Assembly (NCBI GenBank): GCA_028277985.1
Contig: JANQFG010000023.1
Coordinates: forward strand, 1 to 64,000
Length of the DNA: 64,000 bases
Direction: 5' to 3'
DNA from: a bacterium
GTDB taxonomy: Bacteria > Desulfobacterota > DSWW01
This document shows positions 9,144 to 16,958 of the stretch, in pieces. The stretch's first letter is position 1, and every line of letters begins with the position of its first letter. Below the pieces are notes generated by a model. The model did no database searches, was not told the origin of the DNA, and saw only the letters and a list, made by a program, of their open reading frames with translations. Both the position numbers and the translations under genes were made by a program.

Positions 9144-10454
9144 TTACTTGGCCAAACGCTGGAATCCTGCCAGGGAGTAGTTCCTCTCTTTCTGGCTGGT
9201 GTCATAGATCTTCCATATGTAATCTTCACAGAAACCCTGAAGCATCGTGCAATGGTCCGTACGTTCATCCACGGCCACCATGTAACCGGGGAGTATGGCC
9301 TTCACGCTCCCGTCATCCGTTCCGACTGCGTTCCATACCATCCATAGACATTTCCAATACTGGTCGGCCCGGTCGTAGATGTCCTTCATCACCACAACCA
9401 TACTGTTTTCCGCATCCACCCATATCTGTTGTCTTCCATAGTTGTAGTAAGGGTCCTTTGCCTTTAATTCAACGACATATATGGGACGCTTCGCCCAGAC
9501 AAGCTTGTTTCTATCCGTGGGAAACCAGGGCGCGGTCTGCGTCCCTTCTACGTGGTAGTTCAACTCCCAAGCTCGCGTTCGATCCGTGGTCAAGCACGTT
9601 TCGCCACTCTTCTCGAGGGGCTGGACCTTCTTGAACATGTAGGGCAGCAATCCGTCTTGCTTCCTCAGCAACTTCCACGTGAAGGAGGAGACCTTTCCGT
9701 CGATACACCAGGCATCATCCACACAAATGTCGGCCCCAATCCATGAATCGGAACGGTTCGCCGGGCTCATCCGTCGGACCCTGCGGATAGCAGGCACATA
9801 TGCGAACGTACTGTCCAGGCGCGCGTCACGATAACGCCAGAGAAGAATGTTCGTTCCGGCAATATCGTAGGGTGCCGTGATCCGGAGAATCGAATATCGT
9901 TGGATATTCTCCTTGTTCTTCACCCCCTTTCGGGGAGGATAGCCGTCCATGGGATACTGATTCATCGACGCTTCTACCGAACGCTCCAATCCCGCACGAC
10001 CCACCCATCTGAACTGAAAAGGAATGTAGACATTCCCCTCTGTGAAGGTGTGGTAGTAGTGGTTGGTCACGATCTTGGCTCCCGCCTCCGGGTCGTCCAA
10101 ATCGATCTCCGGAAACGGAATGCCTTCGATGAAATCGGCAGGCTTGCTGTTCCGGGTCTCGACGATGACGCCCTCATCGTCAAAATCGTATCTTCCCTTG
10201 TTCGGCTCGAAGTGTTCTCTGTCATAGTTGGTCATATAAGCTTTGGGGTCGTACTCCAGATCATCCACCTTGAGCGTATAATCCCCCTTCTTGATCCAGT
10301 TGAGCACCGACGTCGGAATCATCCCTTCGACCTTTTCCCAGTTCGTCTTGTCGATGAGGTCGCCGGCCACGACATCGGCTGAAGCCGTAGATTCCGGACA
10401 CAAGCCGGCCCAAAGGCACGCAAGAAACAGGGTCGAGTATTTTATGAACTTCAT
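9144..10454 (-). CDS. DUF1329 outer-membrane-associated protein
   Basis: The 436-aa secreted protein has a Sec signal peptide (MKFIKYSTLFLACLWAGL..., cleavage near ASA) and the DUF1329 layout, a fold related to LolA/LolB lipoprotein sorting proteins. Typical features are the early VAGDLIDKTNW segment and later YVPAIRRVRRMS. ATG at 10454 is chosen because GGAGGAAACC lies directly before it. It follows the DUF1302 gene by 35 bp in the same direction. The DUF1302/DUF1329 pair recurs in steroid, terpene and aromatic degraders and is thought to act in envelope transport of hydrophobic compounds. No RND exporter gene is visible next to it here. Confidence 0.85.
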   Translation of the reverse strand: MKFIKYSTLFLACLWAGLCPESTASADVVAGDLIDKTNWEKVEGMIPTSVLNWIKKGDYTLKVDDLEYDPKAYMTNYDREHFEPNKGRYDFDDEGVIVETRNSKPADFIEGIPFPEIDLDDPEAGAKIVTNHYYHTFTEGNVYIPFQFRWVGRAGLERSVEASMNQYPMDGYPPRKGVKNKENIQRYSILRITAPYDIAGTNILLWRYRDARLDSTFAYVPAIRRVRRMSPANRSDSWIGADICVDDAWCIDGKVSSFTWKLLRKQDGLLPYMFKKVQPLEKSGETCLTTDRTRAWELNYHVEGTQTAPWFPTDRNKLVWAKRPIYVVELKAKDPYYNYGRQQIWVDAENSMVVVMKDIYDRADQYWKCLWMVWNAVGTDDGSVKAILPGYMVAVDERTDHCTMLQGFCEDYIWKIYDTSQKERNYSLAGFQRLAK

Positions 10455-10489
10455 GGTTTCCTCCTGATAATTGCAGTGGTCATTCGTCG

Positions 10490-12139
10490 TCAACTCAGCA
10501 GGTACGTGAGGACCAAGCTGATCTGATCGCGGTCGCGGAAAAGACCGAAGTTTGTGAAATTGCCTGCGATGGCACTGTACTGGATCATGAACCGAAATGG
10601 CCCGCGAATGAAGTTCACCTGGGGCTGAACGAGCCAGGCCCCCCGGACGTCATACGCCAGGGCGAGTTGGGGTACAAGGTTCCCCTTCATGTAGTTCGTG
10701 GTCAGAATGGAGGTAAAGGAGCTCTCGTACTCCTTGAGGCCCGGAAATACGATCAAGTTCGGATAGACCGGGGCCGGCTGAGCCATCCGGCCGTCATAGT
10801 TGGACACCCACTGCCCGAAATACTGCATGGACAGCATGAACATGCTCTTCTTGTTCAAGGCCCGGATCCAGAGTTGCTTGTCAAACCCGATCATGAACCG
10901 GAAGATGTCCCTCTTCGGGATCCGGCCGCTCTGGGGGTTCAACGGAAGCCCGTCCAGGCCAAGATCCCGGACATCCACCCCGAGAAAATCCCTGGCCAGG
11001 TCCAGCACGAAGGGCGGCAGCGATACGGTAGGCCCCCAGAAGGTCGACAGGTTCTCCTCCGGGATGAAAACGGGTTCGTCCCAGAACCAGGCGACCTCTC
11101 CCCGGAAGACGGTGTTTGTCATCGGTTCGAAGTAACTCACGCTCGCACCGGTGACCTGCACGCTCGGAAAGGAACCTTCCAGGAGCAGCGCGTCCAGGCT
11201 CGTGAGCAACGCGTCGCCCCCGACCTGCATGAGTTTGCTCTGGTCGACCACCGCACGCAAGGCAGGCCCGTCAAGAAAAGTCTTGTAGTGGCCTACCGAC
11301 CAGTTCAGGTCGGCCCCCGCCATCCCCTGCAGACGTACCCCCCACCTGCTGTTTGCCATCGACTTGTCAGGGGTATTGATACGAAGTGCAGGAAAGAACA
11401 ACTCAGGGAGCGGCGCAAAATAGGGCGTGCCCACCGCTGCAAAGGGAGCCACCCGTGCGTCCCAGGTCCCGGGCACCCAGAATCCCTCCAGCGCGACGGA
11501 AGATAAAGGACCGACCGAACCAACGTCGAAGGTTCCCCGCAGCATCCAGAGGGGAATCCGCCGGTCGTCCAGATCCTCGAAGGGGCCACCAAAGGTGTTG
11601 TCCAGCGGGTTGATCCCGTCCAGGAGCCGAAAGAGGTCGGTCTCTCCCCAGGCGAGATTCTGCCGACCGATCCGGAGGGACACGGGGCCTCGGGCAAGGT
11701 CGACGTAGGCCTCCCACAGGTCGTAGGCCTGCCTGAAATTCCTGATGTTTTCCGGGTCCCGATCCTTGACGGACTTGAAATTGTCCGACCCTACATCGTA
11801 GAGGGCGTCGTACATGAACCGCCCCACGATGTGATATCTACTCTCGATCTGGAGCTTCTTCAGAGGGCGCAGAAGGCCCAGCGTATTCGTGAGCTCTCGC
11901 AGATCATGATTCACCTCGATCAGGGCCAGGTTGCGCCACTGGACCAGATCGCCCACGTTCGTTTCCGGATAAGTGTACCCCTCCGAGTCCTGCAACCGAA
12001 AGGTCGACCGCGTCTGTACCTTGGCCGAGAACTGCAGGGTCTTCTTCTTGTCGATGTAGAATGCCTGCGCTTCACGAAGGAACACGGACAGGAAAAGGCA
12101 GATGCAAACGGCCCCTGGCACCCATATCCTGCTTTTCAT
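10490..12139 (-). CDS. DUF1302 outer-membrane beta-barrel-like protein
   Basis: The 549-aa protein starts MKSRIWVPGA with a Sec signal peptide (cleavage around AQAF) and ends in a beta-rich domain with a hydrophobic C-terminus, consistent with an outer-membrane barrel. The segment SLRIGRQNLAWGETDLFR (residues about 155-172) is a hallmark of DUF1302. The start at 12139 has GGGGGGTGTC upstream. It is the first gene of a two-gene operon with DUF1329. It is flanked on both sides by URO-D/corrinoid methyltransferase genes, which hints that the same pathway handles a hydrophobic methylated substrate. That link is inference. Confidence 0.85.
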   Translation of the reverse strand: MKSRIWVPGAVCICLFLSVFLREAQAFYIDKKKTLQFSAKVQTRSTFRLQDSEGYTYPETNVGDLVQWRNLALIEVNHDLRELTNTLGLLRPLKKLQIESRYHIVGRFMYDALYDVGSDNFKSVKDRDPENIRNFRQAYDLWEAYVDLARGPVSLRIGRQNLAWGETDLFRLLDGINPLDNTFGGPFEDLDDRRIPLWMLRGTFDVGSVGPLSSVALEGFWVPGTWDARVAPFAAVGTPYFAPLPELFFPALRINTPDKSMANSRWGVRLQGMAGADLNWSVGHYKTFLDGPALRAVVDQSKLMQVGGDALLTSLDALLLEGSFPSVQVTGASVSYFEPMTNTVFRGEVAWFWDEPVFIPEENLSTFWGPTVSLPPFVLDLARDFLGVDVRDLGLDGLPLNPQSGRIPKRDIFRFMIGFDKQLWIRALNKKSMFMLSMQYFGQWVSNYDGRMAQPAPVYPNLIVFPGLKEYESSFTSILTTNYMKGNLVPQLALAYDVRGAWLVQPQVNFIRGPFRFMIQYSAIAGNFTNFGLFRDRDQISLVLTYLLS

Positions 12140-12326
12140 GCCTGACACCCCCCTTGTGTCGTTGGTTCGAATCAGCAATTTCCTCCAGCGCCCCCGGAGA
12201 CTCCATGTACACCCCTCAGGAACGCGATCCCGGCCCTTTGCAACACGACGTGGATGTCATAGTTGGTCAGAGTCTCCGTCTCGACGAATCCAGGGCAGGG
12301 GAAGGGCATTGGTGTGAAAAGCGAAG

Positions 12327-12356
12327 AGAATAGCACACAGTGTAAATGTGGTTCAA
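12327..12356 (-). promoter_or_regulatory. possible promoter for the DUF1302-DUF1329 operon
   Basis: On the minus strand TTGAAC (12356-12351) is followed after 18 bp by TATTCT (12332-12327), a moderate sigma-70 match. The rest of the 331-base gap 12140-12470 shows no gene or strong structure. A start here would give a leader of about 180 nt. Confidence 0.3.
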
Positions 12357-12470
12357 CTGGAAGAACAAAAGGGATACAATAGCAAAACAGTAGGAAACAT
12401 ACGAGACGACGTGGTTGCGCAAGACGCAAGCGGCATGAAGAGAGGCGGTAGAACTGAAATCAGATTCGGG

Positions 12471-13532
12471 TCATCCATACGTGCCGAAGTCTTCAACCGC
12501 CTTCTTCATCATGTACAGATTGTATGGAGGCGTATTGACCGGAACCTCACAGCCCTGCATCAGGGCATAGCCTCTCGGGGCGTGCTTGCCCTTTTCGATG
12601 GCCCGCCCACATACCTCATAAACCTCCCGAGGCGTGCCGGCTTGCAGGATCGTCGGCTCGATATTGCCAGCAATGATGTGATCCTTTCCGAAATGCTCTA
12701 TGGCCGTATCGATCTCGACCTCTTTGCCGATGCTGATGATACCCGGGTCACCCATGGGAACCTCGGCCCAACGAGGCAGGTTGAGATTCTGTTCACCACA
12801 AATGTGGCAGAGAAGCGCCTTGATCCCGAGCGCGATGATCTTCTCGTGGAGCTCGATCTGGTAGGGAAGGATGAGCTTTTCAAATTGTCTGGGCGAAATG
12901 ATCTGGTTGGAGGCAAGAGGCTCCCATATCTGCACGCGAACCCTTCCGGTTCCGAATGCTTCGACCCAATGGGCCACCGCGGACACAGCGTGATCCGTGG
13001 CCAACCGCAACAGACGATGCGCGAGCTCCGGTTTCTTGATCGACCATCGGCACAAGGTTTCGACCACGCAGACATTGCCCGCGGTGGTGAAGGGCCCTCC
13101 CACGACAACCGAGGGATCCACCTCATTGGCTGCCTGCAGCTGGGAGAACTGCATCGCCAAGGGGAGCATACCTGCCTTTGTCACATCGGGCAGCTCCAGG
13201 CGGTCGACATCCTCTTCCGTTTGAACGGCGAATCGCTTGTTCGAAGGCGCCTGCTCGTATTCACCGTCAGGGAGTTTGATTTCGCCGCCGAACTCGCATC
13301 CCCCGTATGACGCGTAGCCGAAGAACGGATCGCTGTCATACCCGTATTGTTCCTTGGTGCACGCCTGGGCCTCGAAGCTCTTCTCCGCATCACTGTAGAT
13401 CGTCGCTACCGGGATCCCCACGTTCTTCGCGCAGAATCCGAGAATGAAGGAGAGAAAAGGCACTCGATCCAGAGGATCCCCCTTCAGCATCGCATCCATT
13501 CGTTCGGTCGAAGTCATCGGTGTCCTGTTCAT
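12471..13532 (-). CDS. URO-D/MtaA-like methyltransferase (paralogue 2)
   Basis: The 353-aa protein shares the URO-D superfamily fold with the product of 7972-9054. It has HICGEQNLNLPRWAEVPMG (residues about 255-273) and a later Cys in QGCEVPVNTP (about 330), which together give the His-X-Cys...Cys zinc ligands of methylcobamide methyltransferases. It lies 49 bp downstream of the corrinoid protein gene, which fits a methyltransferase/corrinoid-protein pair. ATG at 13532 has a loosely spaced GGGAG. An ATG five codons in is also possible. No RamA-type reductive activator was found in the window. Confidence 0.8.
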   Translation of the reverse strand: MNRTPMTSTERMDAMLKGDPLDRVPFLSFILGFCAKNVGIPVATIYSDAEKSFEAQACTKEQYGYDSDPFFGYASYGGCEFGGEIKLPDGEYEQAPSNKRFAVQTEEDVDRLELPDVTKAGMLPLAMQFSQLQAANEVDPSVVVGGPFTTAGNVCVVETLCRWSIKKPELAHRLLRLATDHAVSAVAHWVEAFGTGRVRVQIWEPLASNQIISPRQFEKLILPYQIELHEKIIALGIKALLCHICGEQNLNLPRWAEVPMGDPGIISIGKEVEIDTAIEHFGKDHIIAGNIEPTILQAGTPREVYEVCGRAIEKGKHAPRGYALMQGCEVPVNTPPYNLYMMKKAVEDFGTYG

Positions 13533-13581
13533 GAGTATCGTCCACTCCCGTCGTCCCGGTCGATCAGAGCCTTGTGGAGCC

Positions 13582-14241
13582 CTATTTCCCCAACCGGGTC
13601 AGCATTTCGTTCGCTTCCGTAATTGCCTCCACCGCGTCACTCGCATAGCCGTTCGCCCCGTAGCTTTCGGCTATGTCCCGCGTCAGGGGCGCGCCCCCTA
13701 CCAGGAAGGCCACATCCGGGTCTTCCCTTCGGACCGACTCGATGATCTTCGGCATCGCCAGCATGCTGGTGGACATCAGGGCCGAGAGTGCCATCACATC
13801 GGCACCTATCTTTGCCTGTTCTTCTGCGAACCTGGGTACCAGGACGTCCCTGCCCAGGTCATGAACCGCCCAGCCCGCTGTCTCGAACATGATCTTCACA
13901 AGGTTCTTCCCGATGTCGTGAATATCACCCTCAACCGTGCCGATGATCACGCTTCGATTCGTCGCGGCTTCCTCGAGCGTGATGTGGGGCTTGAGCACCT
14001 CCAGCCCGGCATACAGCGCATCCGAGCAGAGGAGAAGCTCAGGCACGTAGTATTCGCCGGCCGTGTACAGCTCACTGACCTTCTCCATGGCTGCCGTCAA
14101 ACCATTCGTGATGGCATAGTAGGCGTCGATGCCTTCATCGACAACCGCCCGGCTAAGATCCCGCGCAACATCTTCATCCATCTTGATGACCGCATCATAC
14201 AATCCTTGAATCAATTCCTGGATTCTTTCGTCACTCGCCAT
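13582..14241 (-). CDS. MtaC/MttC-like corrinoid methyl carrier protein
   Basis: The 219-aa protein has the two-domain corrinoid carrier layout. A helical cap domain (residues about 1-90) is followed by a cobalamin-binding Rossmann domain with GDIHDIGKNL (about 104-113), whose His is the lower axial ligand of cobalt. S/T-rich and GGAPLT motifs follow. The start at 14241 has GGGAGGG upstream. The in-frame extension to 14412 has no site and a non-protein-like composition. It is co-transcribed with the methyltransferase at 12471. The two together form a methyl-transfer module whose substrate-specific first methyltransferase is not obvious nearby. Confidence 0.92.
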   Translation of the reverse strand: MASDERIQELIQGLYDAVIKMDEDVARDLSRAVVDEGIDAYYAITNGLTAAMEKVSELYTAGEYYVPELLLCSDALYAGLEVLKPHITLEEAATNRSVIIGTVEGDIHDIGKNLVKIMFETAGWAVHDLGRDVLVPRFAEEQAKIGADVMALSALMSTSMLAMPKIIESVRREDPDVAFLVGGAPLTRDIAESYGANGYASDAVEAITEANEMLTRLGK

Positions 14242-14584
14242 GATTCCCTCCCACGAAGTTGAGCTTGGTTCCTCCCTCGACCACATCCATATCGGCCTCA
14301 CGGGGAAAAAGAGTCTCCGGACCGGTTCCTGACTTGGAGGCGTCAGCCCGCCTCTATGAAGGATGAGGGATTCTGTAATAGACCTCATCCGGAGTTTCAT
14401 TGTCAAGGGCATGTGCGGGGTCCCTCACGTTATGAAATAGGACCGGAAGCTCGGACCCCATCACCCCGACCGAGGCGTTTTCTACACCAAACAGGGCGGT
14501 CTGTCTCCAAACCGCCCCTCCCTTTGATTATCGATCACGCATGGCATATGCTTTCTGGAATCCACAGCAGGAGGCGCCGACACG
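14242..14584. other. divergent intergenic region with a hairpin
   Basis: This 343-base gap separates the minus-strand corrinoid operon from the plus-strand esterase. GGGCGGT (14494-14500) pairs with ACCGCCC (14511-14517) across a 10-nt loop. The following sequence is pyrimidine-rich but not a T-run, so it is not a clear terminator. No cobalamin riboswitch features were recognised. Confidence 0.35.
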
Positions 14585-16312
14585 ATGGGATACAGACCTT
14601 CTGAGGCTCACGCGATTCTCTGTGTTCTAGCTCTTCTGTCACTGGTTGTTGTTGCCTGCGACAGCGGATCCTCACTAGCTCCGGAAGATGCTCAGGGCGG
14701 CCCCGAGCAAACGCCTCTTGTTCTGAACACCCTGTATGGAACCGTAGAAGGAAGGGAATGGGACGAGGAGACCCTTTCATGGCTGGGAGTGCCGTATGCC
14801 CGACCACCCGTGGGGAACCTTCGCTGGAAAGCTCCACGGGCGCCGGAACCGTGGCAGGGAACGCGGGCAACGGATGAGTTCGCAAGCGAGTGTATGCAAC
14901 TCGGTGGGCTCCTGCTCGACCTCGATCCTGCGACCTTTGGCCAACCGATGGGCAGTGAGGACTGCCTCTACCTGAACGTCTGGCGTCCGAAGACGAACGA
15001 CAAGGATCTGCCGGTCTTTGTCTATGTTCATGGCGGGATGAACATCGTCGGGGAAGCTGCGACCTCGCTCTACCACGGCGCCAACCTGGCTCGCAAGGGC
15101 AACCTGATCGTGGTGACCATCAACTATCGCCTAGGCCCTATGGGATGGTTTACACTCCCGGCCCTGGCAACCGGAGACCCGCTCGATGACCACGGGAATT
15201 ATGGGTTGCTGGATATCATCCAGGCCCTCAGGTGGGTTCAGGACAACATCGAGGCTTTCGGCGGGGATCCGGGCAATGTCACTCTTGCGGGCGAGTCGGC
15301 AGGAGGAGCCAATGTGATTTCCCTCCTTTCTTCTCCGGCCGCTCGTGGCCTGTTCCATCGGGCCATTTCCATGAGCCCGGCTTCTACGGACAGCTCTTCA
15401 CCGATTGACGATGCTCATGAGGCGACCCTGGATGTTCTTCTCAATCTCCTGATCCAAAAGGGTCTGGCCGGCAACGAAGCAGAGGCCGGGAGGCTTGTCC
15501 AACAAAGGGGCGAGGCATGGGTCCGAGACTACCTGCTCTCTGCGGATGGCGGAGACCTTCTCAATGCATGCACCCCCTTCACGGCCCTGGGAATCAACGG
15601 ACTCGGCCTGCTTGTCGAGCCGCTTCGCTGCACCCGTGTACGAGACGGAATCGTGATCCCGGAGGACTATCCCCTGGTGTTCGCGGAAGGTAGCTACAAC
15701 AAGATGCCGACCATGATCGGAAGCAATACCGAGGAGATGAGGATATTCGAACTCGCCTTCGGCGTCATCACGCAGCTGGACGAAGCCGAGCTCTCCGAGC
15801 TGATCCAGTCGTACGATCTTCAGGGCTTCGAGATGTCCGCATCTGACTTTGTTCCGCCCAACTTGCAGCCCCTCTACTCCTTCCTGGGGGACGCCGGCGG
15901 CACGCTTCTGTTCGAAGAGACAGGCGTTAGGCCTTTCGTGGAAAAGGCGAGCATGCACCAGGACGTACATGTCTACAAGTTCGCATGGAATGACGAGCCG
16001 GAGCCGATGGACTTCCTTGTCGGGGCGTCCCACATGGTGGGGCTCCCTTTCATATTCGGGAATTTCCAGACCGACCTCGACAGCTTGTTCCGATTTGCAG
16101 TGAGTGAAGAGAATCGGCAGGGCAGGGAAGCGCTCTCTGAAGCCATGATGGCCTATTGGGCCAGTTTCGCGTGGACCGGGGATCCCAACCCCGGGGCAAG
16201 TGCAGACCTTACAACCTGGGAGCCCTGTTCCAGCGAGGCGCCGGGCCCGAGACATATCCTCTTCGATACCGAGATTTCCATGGTCGAAGCGTCCTCCCTC
16301 CCCAGCCAATAA
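14585..16312 (+). CDS. type-B carboxylesterase lipoprotein (tandem copy 1)
   Basis: The 575-aa protein is a carboxylesterase type-B family hydrolase. It has a lipoprotein signal (LSLVVVACDSG, lipid on Cys about 25), the disulfide-region motif EDCLYLNVW, the nucleophile elbow GESAGG (Ser about 239), the acidic residue in NTEEMRIF, and the catalytic His in GASHMVGLP (about 479). It probably cleaves esters at the outer membrane or periplasm. AGGAGG lies 11 nt before ATG. A second, divergent copy lies at 16959, with a small His-rich secreted protein between. A strong terminator follows at 16321. Confidence 0.88.
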   Translation: MGYRPSEAHAILCVLALLSLVVVACDSGSSLAPEDAQGGPEQTPLVLNTLYGTVEGREWDEETLSWLGVPYARPPVGNLRWKAPRAPEPWQGTRATDEFASECMQLGGLLLDLDPATFGQPMGSEDCLYLNVWRPKTNDKDLPVFVYVHGGMNIVGEAATSLYHGANLARKGNLIVVTINYRLGPMGWFTLPALATGDPLDDHGNYGLLDIIQALRWVQDNIEAFGGDPGNVTLAGESAGGANVISLLSSPAARGLFHRAISMSPASTDSSSPIDDAHEATLDVLLNLLIQKGLAGNEAEAGRLVQQRGEAWVRDYLLSADGGDLLNACTPFTALGINGLGLLVEPLRCTRVRDGIVIPEDYPLVFAEGSYNKMPTMIGSNTEEMRIFELAFGVITQLDEAELSELIQSYDLQGFEMSASDFVPPNLQPLYSFLGDAGGTLLFEETGVRPFVEKASMHQDVHVYKFAWNDEPEPMDFLVGASHMVGLPFIFGNFQTDLDSLFRFAVSEENRQGREALSEAMMAYWASFAWTGDPNPGASADLTTWEPCSSEAPGPRHILFDTEISMVEASSLPSQ

Positions 16313-16320
16313 GACTCCTG

Positions 16321-16363
16321 AAAACAGCAAGTTGGCGTATAGCCGATTTGCTGTTTCTTTTTG
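16321..16363 (+). terminator. rho-independent terminator after esterase 1
   Basis: AAACAGCAA (16322-16330) pairs with TTGCTGTTT (16348-16356). An inner TTGGC/GCCGA extension makes a long stem, followed by CTTTTT. It separates esterase copy 1 from the small His-rich gene. Confidence 0.75.
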
Positions 16364-16507
16364 TGACGCCCCTGCCCTTCAAAACAAGAATCGCGACACC
16401 GTACGAAACCTTTCTCCCGGCTCCGGGTTTAACCAGGAGAACACGCGCTTTGGGTCCACCTCCTGAAGCCCCGAAAGGTCGAACAGGTCAGAACAGGGAG
16501 GATCGAA

Positions 16508-16861
16508 ATGAAAAGAGCTGTGGTTGCGATCATCGTTGCGGCATTCGTGGTATCGATCATGGCACAGCCGGCAGTCGCCGGCTGCAGGCATCGCCATCAC
16601 CACCCGGGAGTTGCCATTGGCGTTGGGACGGTATTTCTCGGGAGCGCGATCTTGCACAGCTCTCACGCGCACTCCTGTCACAAGCATTGCCGTCACGGAC
16701 ACTGGCAGGTTAAGAAAGTCTGGGTGCCCCCGGTGTATGCCAAAGTCTGGGTGCCGGGGCACTACAACAGGCTCGGCAAATGGGTACCCGGGCACTGGGA
16801 ACGGTCCAAAAAGTCGACGGGTTACTGGAAGAAAGAGAAGATATGGGTGGCGGGCAGATGA
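16508..16861 (+). CDS. small secreted His-rich protein with WVPGH repeats
   Basis: The 117-aa protein has a Sec signal peptide (MKRAVVAIIVAAFVVSI..., cleavage after AVA) and then a His/Cys-rich stretch (CRHRHHHPG; HSSHAHSCHKHCRHGH, residues about 27-65). A short tandem repeat of WVPGHY/WVPGHW in a basic C-terminus follows. GGGAGG lies before the ATG. Similar small periplasmic WxPG(H/Y) proteins are known but not functionally defined. The His clusters suggest metal binding, which is inference. It sits between two esterase paralogues. Confidence 0.7.
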   Translation: MKRAVVAIIVAAFVVSIMAQPAVAGCRHRHHHPGVAIGVGTVFLGSAILHSSHAHSCHKHCRHGHWQVKKVWVPPVYAKVWVPGHYNRLGKWVPGHWERSKKSTGYWKKEKIWVAGR

Positions 16862-16958
16862 TGCTACAGGTGGCGAGTGCGGACCGGTTTGTTTGTTGAC
16901 GTACGGGCGAGAAGCGAGCAGGATGTTGGTGTGGCCGTCAAGTCCCACGGGAGAATCG

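Noticed and set aside
7972..13532. Heme-pathway uroporphyrinogen decarboxylase (hemE)
   Set aside because: Both proteins have the His-X-Cys...Cys zinc ligands of methylcobamide methyltransferases, and a corrinoid carrier gene adjoins one of them.
14242..14584. Cobalamin riboswitch upstream of the corrinoid operon
   Set aside because: No B12-box or matching long stem set could be recognised on the minus strand.
16524..16958. N-terminal extension of esterase copy 2
   Set aside because: It overlaps the His-rich secreted protein in another frame. The signal peptide with lipobox begins at 16959.
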